Both the position numbers and the translations under genes were made by a program. From Lindgomyces ingoldianus (taxonomy: Eukaryota > Ascomycota > Dothideomycetes > Pleosporales > Lindgomycetaceae), in contig NW_022985182.1 in NCBI RefSeq assembly GCF_010093535.1, positions 321,785 through 385,784 on the forward strand: a DNA stretch of 64,000 bases, given 5' to 3'. A model generated the notes under the pieces. The model made no database searches and was not told the origin of the DNA. It saw only the letters and a list, made by a program, of their open reading frames with translations. Below are positions 56,631-64,000 of the stretch, piece by piece. Within the stretch, counting starts at the first letter, position 1, and each line of letters starts with the position of its first letter.

Positions 56631-59175
56631 CTATCTCGGCCTACGGCTCGAAGACGTTGATGGTGTGGACGGCATCATGACGCTCTCACCATTTCGTCGG
56701 CCTTCCGATTGCAATTGCGATCGGGGTGACCCATCGTCATCGCCATCGTCATCGTCGTCTCTTTCCAGATCCTCCTCAATCTCTTCCTCCTCTGTCGGGC
56801 GCGGGTCTTGCACTCTGACTTCCCGGGTCTCGACGTCCCCACCGCTAAGCTGCCATTCCATGAGCTTGGTAAATGCGCCGTCTGGGTTTGCGGCGAGGTC
56901 CTTGTAGGTCCCTTCTTCGGCAACTTGACCATCCGAACCGATGCAGATGATGCGGTCAGAGCGCTTGATTGTGGATAGACGATGCGCGATGCTGATTGTT
57001 GTGTTTTTCTCGCGGAGAAGGACGCCGAGGGCTTGGTTCACGAGGGTTTCGGATTCGGCGTCAAGTGCGCCTGGGTGAAGATGTCGGTCGATGGGCAGGA
57101 GGGGAGCGGTAGTGGGACTTACTGGTTGCTTCATCCAGGATAAGGATGTCAGGTTTCTTGATGAGAGCGCGTGCAATAGCGATACGCTGCTTCTGGCCAC
57201 CTGAGAGCTGTGTTCCTCGCGCGCCGACATGGGTTTCGAGGCCATCGGGCTGCCATACGTTAGTTTTGTTGTGCCTTCATTGCGAGCACCCCACATATCA
57301 GCGACTTACGAAATCACCGATGAACTGGCAATTAGCCTTACGAGCTGCCGCTACGATTTCCGCACGAGTAGCGTGAGGAACTCCATACGCAATGTTCTCC
57401 GCAATGGTCCCCGAGAAAAGCACAGGCTCTTGACCGACGTAGCCAATCTTTCTTCGCAATTGCTTCGCGTTTAGTCCCGTGATGTCTCGGCCATCTATGG
57501 TGATTTTCCCCCCGGTAGGAGTATAGAATCTCAGCAACAAACTCGCCACAGTAGATTTGCCGGCTCCGCTAGGTGCAACAATGGCAACATTTGTACCTTG
57601 CTCGATCCGGAAGTTCAGATCCGTGAAGATGGAAACAGCGGGGCGAGTTGGGTAGCTAAATGATACATGCTTGAACTCAATTGGACCTTGGGCGGACTTG
57701 ACGGGTTGGCCAACGGTTGGCGAAATCGTGGGGTTCCGGTCTTGGAGCTCGAAAAGGCGGCTTGCAGCACCCACGCCCTTCATCATCTCTCCCCAAAATC
57801 CAGATAGGCCGACCATACTTGACCCAGCATAAGCTGTATACATCAGGAACGAAGATAGCTCTCCAATGGTGATAGCTCCAGATTTGACCATGCTGCCTCC
57901 GACATATAAGACTGCAATGACGGTCAAGTTGCCCATCAAACCAGTAGTGCCGTAGAAAGTTGCAGCCACAATGGCCTCTTTCTTGCCAAGTTCGAATATC
58001 CTCTTGACTTGGCGGTTATAGCGCCCCGCTTCTTGCATCTCTCCAGCAAATGCCTGGCTAGTCTTGACGTTGCCTAGCCGTTCTTCAGCGATCTTAGTCA
58101 GGGTTCCGAGATTCTTCTGGATCTTCCGACTGATGTTCCGCAACATCCTACCGGAGAAGAAGGCTGCGATAGCAACTGGCGGGCCGACTAAAGCAAGAAT
58201 GCCAGTAAGCTTGATGCTAACCCAGCCCATCATAGCAAAGCCTGCTGCACCGCTAACAGCCGCCCGTAGACCGTCTGACAAGTTCTGTGTGATGCTCTTG
58301 CCTACAATGATTGTATCAGATCCGAGGCGGGAGATGAGGTCTCCTACTCTGTTGGCGTCAAAAAACTCTGCGTTCTGAATGAAGGTCTTCCTGTACAGCT
58401 TCGATCGCAGTCGTGCGACAATGCGCTCTCCGACGATGCGAAGAATAATGATGCGTCCAAAGTTTGCCGCCGCGCCAGTAGCAAGCACTCCTGCTAATGC
58501 GATGTAGAAAGTAGTCATATCCAATCCAAAGAGCATATCTTTAGCACCACCAGGCTGTGTCGCGATGTCCAAGATCTTCCCGATTGAGAAGGGCACGGAT
58601 AAAGACACAGCAGACGAAACCAAGAGGAACATGAATGCCACAGAGAGGGTCTTCAGTTCCGGCTTGGCAATCTTGATTAACCTCCAGACTTCCTTCATGC
58701 TGCCTGGCTGGCCACCTGGCGTTCCCTCTTTACTGAGCTTCGCGCTGAGATTGACGTGTGCCGCTGCATTTGCCTTTTCAGATCTGCCGAAGCCAACCTC
58801 TTCCTCTGTGCCATCGTGCTCCTCGATGTCGATGATGCCCTTCTCTTTCATCTCATCTTTGTACGATTTGCGAGCCTTTGCTGGCGCGCTGCCATCCTTC
58901 TTCGCCTCTGTCAGCGCTCTTGAAACGCAAAATATGCGGAAGGGCGGGAGATTCTGGCGTAGAGGGGGGATGGCCGCGGTAAATCGCGGCGGGACAGGAC
59001 GTAGGATGCCATTGTGGCGTGGAGGAGCGGAGAATTCGGTAGCTCTCGGTCGGGACGAAAACGCCCTTGATATCACGGGCGACGCAAGCTGTTGTCGCCA
59101 CTGTATGCTAGAGAAAAGAGCTCCATTACCAGGACTATTCCACGCCTTGGCGGAGAGCGGCAAATTGCCGCGCAT
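56631..59175 (-). CDS. MDL1: Mitochondrial ABC half-transporter, MDL1/ABCB10 type
   Basis: Exons 59175-57310, 57249-57123 and 57070-56631 (810 residues). The N-terminus is Arg/Ser-rich without acidic residues ([14 protein letters not shown]... [10 protein letters not shown]), a mitochondrial targeting signal. A six-helix ABC membrane domain runs from about 180 to 465, with [14 protein letters not shown]. The nucleotide-binding domain has Walker [10 protein letters not shown] (534-542), signature LSGGQ (637-641), Walker B ILILDE (657-662) and H-loop IAHRLST. The first Gly of Walker A is Ala. The protein ends with an acidic tail ([20 protein letters not shown]), longer than usual. Yeast Mdl1 exports peptides from the matrix; that role is inferred by family. 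Joins are GT-AG with AAAACTAAC-type branches. Confidence 0.92.
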
Positions 59176-59843
59176 GGCTGAGCGCGGGGGGTGGAAGGAG
59201 GCCTCGTACGGCCTACCGAGTATTAATGGGTATCCGAAGGCTTGTCAGGGACGTCGGCATGTCGATAGGGTGTGCAGAGAGCAGAGACGTGGGTGTTGGT
59301 TGGGAGTCAAAAGCTTTCGACAAGCTTCTGGACAAAAGTTCTCGGCTCGGAGAATGACGAAACGACAAAACGAACCGGCAATCGGCACCAACACGTGCCC
59401 GATCCGATCTGTTTCGATAACTCCCGATGCGAGATTGCTCTCCTCCTAGCATTTACCTCCCTTAACTCCTCAATCATTCACTCTCTCACGGTGTTGCAGA
59501 CATGGATTCATCAAATGAATAGGTCGCAGAACGTAAATAGCTCGCTTCAGATCTGTGACGACATTGTCCAATCATGTCTCAGCAAACAACGCTGCCTTGT
59601 AGCCACACAGCCACAGAAGGATGACTGTGGTGAAAGTTAGAAACTCCGATTTCGACTCATCTCGTTGATTAGCCTTTCCCTTTCCCTCCTCCATTGATAA
59701 TTAGCTAGGTTTTCCTTTGCGTAGCTTGCACTGAGCTCTTCACTACCTCTGCTTGCCCATTCGTCCTACAGGTCATTTTAGTCTCTTTCTTTCCCCGCAC
59801 GTATGCTAGGTTCTATATCTTAGAAGCAGAGCTCATCTTAACC
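59176..59843. promoter_or_regulatory. Divergent promoter region, ABC transporter and RNA cyclase genes
   Basis: 668 bp separate the two start codons. There are pyrimidine tracts before 59844 (CCCTTTCCCTCC, CTCTTTCTTTCC) as in fungal promoters. No specific factor site assigned. Confidence 0.5.
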
Positions 59844-61122
59844 ATGCCGCCCATTCATCTCGAAGGCACCACTCTCGAAGGAGGAGGGCAACTCCTTCGC
59901 ATTGCCCTTGGTCTCTCCAGCCTCACCAAAATCCCCATTCAAATCACCAACATCCGCGGGAAACGATCAGGGGGTGGTGGACTGAAAGCACAGCACTTAA
60001 CCTCAGTTCAATGGCTCGGCAAAGCTTCGAATGCAAGAGTCAGTGGCGTGGGCTTGAAGAGCAAGGAAATCACCTTCACTCCAGATCCTTATTGCTTGAC
60101 CATCGAACGCAGGAAACTAGAAGTACGTGGAAACTAATATAGACAAACGTCTGTTTTTCCAGGAGGTCTGATTCATAATATAGGTGTCTGCATCAACCGC
60201 CCATATCCTAATCAACCAAAACACCCCAGGCAGCATCAGCCTCGTATTCCAAGCAATCCTCCCTTATCTCATCTTCTCCGGCTCAAATTCCCCAATTCAG
60301 GTCAGGATATCGGGTGGAACAAATGTTTCTAACTCACCCTCATATGACTATGTCCAGCAAGTTCTTCTTCCCATGCTTTCTTGTATTGGAATCCCTCCAA
60401 TAACATCCGAACTACATTCACGGGGATGGTCAACCGGATCCACAAGACTCGGTACTACTTCCTATACCATCACCCCATTGCCCTCGGGATCTAGTTTACC
60501 AGCGTTCCAACTCGCCCAGCGCGGCGAAATTCGCCATGTCAAGGCTACTATTCTTGCCCCAAAAGCATGCGAATCGCATTTCCGGGATGAACTAGAAGTT
60601 ATGTTTAATAAGAGACGCACGGCTATCTTCGGTGATCAAGGAAACGAAAACGAGACAGAATTCGACGTTTCTTTCGAACCCTCTGGCCACGACAAACGCT
60701 TCTACCTTCTCCTCGTCGCCACCACGTCAACCGGATACAAGCTTGCGCGTGATTGGCTGTATGACCACGGGATCCGGACTGGTAAAATCGACACCGTGAT
60801 ATCTAAGATGGCCAAAAAAGTCTTCGCAGATCTGATTGCCGAGATTGAGCACGGTGGTTGTGTGGATGAGTATTTGCGGGACCAACTCGTTGTTTTCCAG
60901 GCACTGGCGAAAGGAAGGAGTAGAGTGAGTGGAGGGAAATTGGCCCCAAGTTTGCACGCCGAGACTGCGCATTGGGTTGTTAATATGCTGCTTGGGGTGG
61001 AGCTAGATGATGATGGGGGTTGTGAAGGCGTGGGGTTTGTTGCTGGCCAGGGGGTGGGGAAAGATGGTATCGAGAAGACAGAAGCAGATATGGTCAAGGC
61101 CCTCGACCATCTCGAAGTGTAG
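59844..61122 (+). CDS. RNA 3'-terminal phosphate cyclase family protein
   Basis: Exons 59844-60122 and 60184-61122 (405 residues). The intron is 61 nt (GTACGT...ATATAG) and joins LE-VSAS. The N-terminus is diagnostic: EGGGQLLRIALGLS at about 11-24, then NIRGKRSGGGGLKAQHL. The C-terminal half shows HGIRTGKIDT, EHGGCVDEYLRDQLVVFQAL and HAETAHWVV; the His at 351 aligns with the catalytic histidine that becomes adenylylated in RtcA enzymes. These convert RNA 3'-phosphates to 2',3'-cyclic phosphates using ATP. The first loop, RGKR-SGGGG, keeps the usual glycine-rich pattern. The sequence fits RtcA rather than the non-catalytic Rcl1 because this His is present, but I cannot exclude a divergent paralogue. 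Confidence 0.88.
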
Positions 61123-62149
61123 GAAATGTTATGGATGTATCAATCCTATCATACAGCGGCCGAGGACGCAAGCCACGATTCGTCCGCTACATCGCCCAAG
61201 AACCAATGGATAATTCCGGTCGATGAAAAGAACCATCCCTCTTCACTAGCGGGATTGTAGATTTGTGGGCCTGATATACTATAATCATTAAGCAAGCGGT
61301 CTCCATGGCTGAGTTGAGCTATCCTTCGGAGGTGCAGGCGTTGAGGGAACAGTGCATGTGGCGATTTTCACACCCCAAAGGGGGGGCGAACCTAGCGAAA
61401 TATTGCAAGAAATAAGGGACCGAACCATGATGCTGTTGTGCAGTGTCCTTGGGCGTTGGAGGAAGGGGTCGAAAGTAGCGCGCCAGTGGAAGTCAGGCCA
61501 ATAGCCCTAGCACCTGGAAAGTAGGTCCATGGTACCTACCCTAAGAAAACCGGTTGAAAACGAGTCAGAAACGACTCCGCTACACCACAGTCCCTCCCGA
61601 ACGCACAAATCGTCCTCTTGTTTCAGTAGCTCGATAGCTGAATATCTCCACAGATGGCTCTAACTTCCTCCGCCATCAAATTCGTTCTCAGTCGAAAAGA
61701 GTGATACTCAGTACCGGCCTTGGTTGAAAGTCGCATCCATTTAACCTCCTTTCCATCCAGGATGAAGCGAAGGGCATCTCAGAATAAGATTTTGATCCCG
61801 ACGAAAGTTGGGAACTTAGCACTCTTAGTGCTTTTCAGCTCCGTGCGCCATGTGGTCGGAAAGCCGTCATATGCATCAACAATGCAGAAGTACTCCAACG
61901 AGGGCGGGGAATTTCGTGGAGGGAGTTAGGCAGTGACTCTACGAATGTTGAGGATGAAAGAGGGAAATATTTGTGACTTGTAGTAGCAATCACTTCCACT
62001 ATGCTTGGCTCAAGTTATTAAAAGGTCATTCCGAACACCATACTCTTTCTGCCCTACACCAAAACTAATCAAGGTCGAACACTACCCAACCTTTCGGAAT
62101 TTCGCCATCATTCAGAATTGACAGTAACAACGAAGATAACTTGCATATT
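61123..62149. other. Intergenic, nothing recognised
   Basis: 3' flank of the cyclase gene and about 900 bp of mixed sequence. A 69-residue frame at 61720-61929 has no features. No repeats seen. Confidence 0.45.
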
Positions 62150-63230
62150 TTAGCTCCGACTCAAGCCTTGCCGAATGAGCTCATAGTAGAAATCGCATAC
62201 TGTCTTCGCGACTCCGATAATACCGCCCGGGGAGCTATCAAAGGAAGTTGTAAATAATTTGCGATTCTTCTATTCTTCGACACACGACAGAGACAAGCTC
62301 GACAACCCAGATGCCTCTAATGTCCAGGCAGGCCGACTTATGGGACAGTTTGCGGGCCAACATTCCGCGGTTATAGAGTTGCTGACTACTCTCACGTTGA
62401 ATGTTGAGCGATTGAGTCTGCATGGATTTAACTCGATGGTGGATTTCTATAATGGTTCTGTGGTTACCTGATCGACGACGAGATCTGCCAGACTAACGTT
62501 ATGTTGAACATCAAGCATCTCGAGACCACCCTTGCAATAATTCCGCGAACGTAGCTTTGTCTTCCATCCCTGTTGACAGTAGAAATTTCTATCGCTGGTC
62601 CGTAGCAGGATACAATGGCGAACAGCCGAGATCACGAAAGGTGAGTGTCAATATTCTAAGAATCCGTTGCAAGGACAAGTTCACCTTTGAGATTGGCAGA
62701 AAACACTTCTTTCAACTACTCCGAAGTTTGCACACCGATCCTGATGCCTTGAAGATACTGTCTCCGGTTTTCGGGGTGGCATCGCCACCCTGAAGAATAT
62801 TCATGGACTACTTTATTAACGGAGACATGAAATCTATTCCAACTTGAGATACTATATTAATTCTATGCACACAACTGTCCAGATAACACACCTTCCCCAG
62901 CTTAAGAAACTTCTAGCATTTTGGCCACATTTCCATCCCCAGATTTTCATTCTAGATGGATCACGAGAGGTGAACTGGAAGAAAGTATTTTTTTTTCTGC
63001 GCCTAACCCCATATCTTGAATTCTCCACGATTCGGTTCAGGAAGGGTTATGAGTTAAAGGAAGTCGTTAACTCCAAGTACAGCCTGCGACAGATCAAGCT
63101 CTACCTCGAAGAAGAGCTTCATATGGGGATTCAGCGTGATGTCATAGAGAACTTTGAGACGATAGTGGGGACACCAAAACGCTTACGTGTGCGTCATCCT
63201 CACCGAGTGCATTCCACTGTGCAGTATTGA
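62150..63230 (+). pseudogene. Decayed F-box/LRR-like gene
   Basis: Starts with ALPNELIVEIAYCLRDSD (about 62165-62220), the opening of a fungal F-box, then a TAA. Further pieces in shifting plus-strand frames include LTTLTLNVERLSLHGF (about 62380-62430, LRR-like), 62557-62793 (KVSVNILRIRCKDKF, RSLHTDPDALKIL) and 62844-63230 (ITHLPQLKKL and a Leu-rich remainder), ending at TGA 63228-63230. Several stops and frame changes separate them and no set of GT-AG introns rejoins them cleanly, so I call it a pseudogene rather than a gene with many introns. Confidence 0.55.
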
Positions 63231-63479
63231 GCTTTCATTACAATGCCGCACATTCTACTAGGACATAGTCAGATTCTCTCTAATTCATGCTTAGTTCACG
63301 GCTCTGGTATTCTATTCATAAAACCCGCTCCTTCGATCGCCCTTGTCTTTTTCTGTGTACTCTACCTCGCAGCTTAACACGGTCGCTTCTCAACAAGACG
63401 CAAGAGGCACTGCCACTTGGTGGCTCCCTCATGAAGTCCATGCAAGGTAAATACTATCTGATCATCACCTCCGCCCGAA

Positions 63480-64000
63480 CTCCTTATATACATGGCTTCA
63501 TTCTTGCACCACGATGGTCCGAGCTCGACGTTTAAATTAGAGTTCGAGTCCTTGAAGAAGTCTCGGGGATTCTCCCAAGATTTCCGTAACTTATCCCTTG
63601 CCTGTCGAGAATTCTTTTCTTGCGCACTGGAGATCTTGTTTGGAACTCTTGTTTTGGGACCCTCTAATGAGTCCGCATTGCCACATCTAGTGCCTCTTAC
63701 CGGAACTCTTTTTTGCCACTGTAATCTGTTGAATAAAGTGAGGAATCCCACGGCGTAACCTATAAGACTATGAGCGACTTACAATCTCTAGGCGCTCGGT
63801 CGAGGCTGTTCATCACGTTCAAAGACTTTGACACTAGCACGTCTCTCAGTGATGCTATCAAGTACATTCCAAAGGATGAACTTGCTTTAGAGAGTGGCAA
63901 TTGACACATTAACTCTCAATACGAACTTGAAGATGCTATTTAGCATCTTCTTTTTCGCCTTTCCTTTAATTGAGCAGGGAAGCATCGTCGATGACAAGCG
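63480..64000 (+). pseudogene. Second F-box-like relic, running off the window
   Basis: A frame from 63492 reads SQDFRNLSLACREFFSCALE with ILFGTLVL following, which resembles the LACRxF.....LLFxxL segment just after many fungal F-box motifs. It ends at 63758. A further piece (SRLFITFKDFDTSTS, about 63810-63860) follows in another frame and also stops. It may be part of a longer decayed gene to the right. Confidence 0.4.

Overview
This window comes from a filamentous ascomycete (Pezizomycotina). The genes have short spliceosomal introns (about 50-100 nt, GTANGT-type donors, CTAAC/CTGAC-like branch sites). The genome is bipartite: a very AT-rich transposon block (1 to about 27,873) loaded with stop codons, as left by repeat-induced point mutation (RIP), then a sharp switch to gene-rich sequence of normal composition. 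A Leotiomycete or Dothideomycete-like host is my guess only; no species can be named.

Left block (1-27,873): a nested stack of LTR retrotransposons that resolves to the base from LTR ends and 5-bp target duplications. The oldest element, X1 (Ty3/Gypsy, sense strand minus), survives in four pieces (309-1815, 7479-9164, 16807-17603, 26832-27333). It was split by X2, a second member of the same family (1816-7478, duplication TACTT), by Y, a chromodomain Gypsy element (9165-16806, duplication CTACA), by Z, a 9.2-kb LTR element (17604-26831, duplication ATAAA), and on the far left by another element of which only the end of one LTR lies in the window (1-308). Z itself carries a younger, little-mutated solo LTR (22385-22674, duplication CTGTT), a second LTR related to the one at the window start, and minisatellites. 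All element genes are dead. Y also has a degraded antisense frame for a Cys-rich, coiled-coil protein between its chromodomain and its 3' LTR.

Right block (27,874-64,000), in order: a truncated small ORF at the composition boundary (-); TIM17 (-); a conserved protein of unknown function with Cys/His clusters (+); a secreted Ser/Thr/Pro-rich protein (-) divergent from a membrane-anchored aspartic-protease-like protein (+); a cytochrome P450 relic (-); a secreted 5'-nucleotidase/calcineurin-type phosphoesterase (-); a STRAP-like WD40 protein (-); an FAD/NAD(P)H reductase without a flavodoxin domain (-); a cupin protein (-); a mitochondrial MDL1-type ABC half-transporter (-) divergent from an RNA 3'-phosphate cyclase-like protein (+); and two decayed F-box/LRR-like relics (+) at the right edge.

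The single-copy genes are mostly housekeeping (mitochondrial import and transport, RNA processing, mRNP/WD40 scaffold) mixed with secreted or wall-associated proteins. I see no biosynthetic cluster, and there is no operon logic, as expected in a fungus. Exon joins were worked out by hand from frame and splice signals. No database search was possible, so family names rest on motif recognition.
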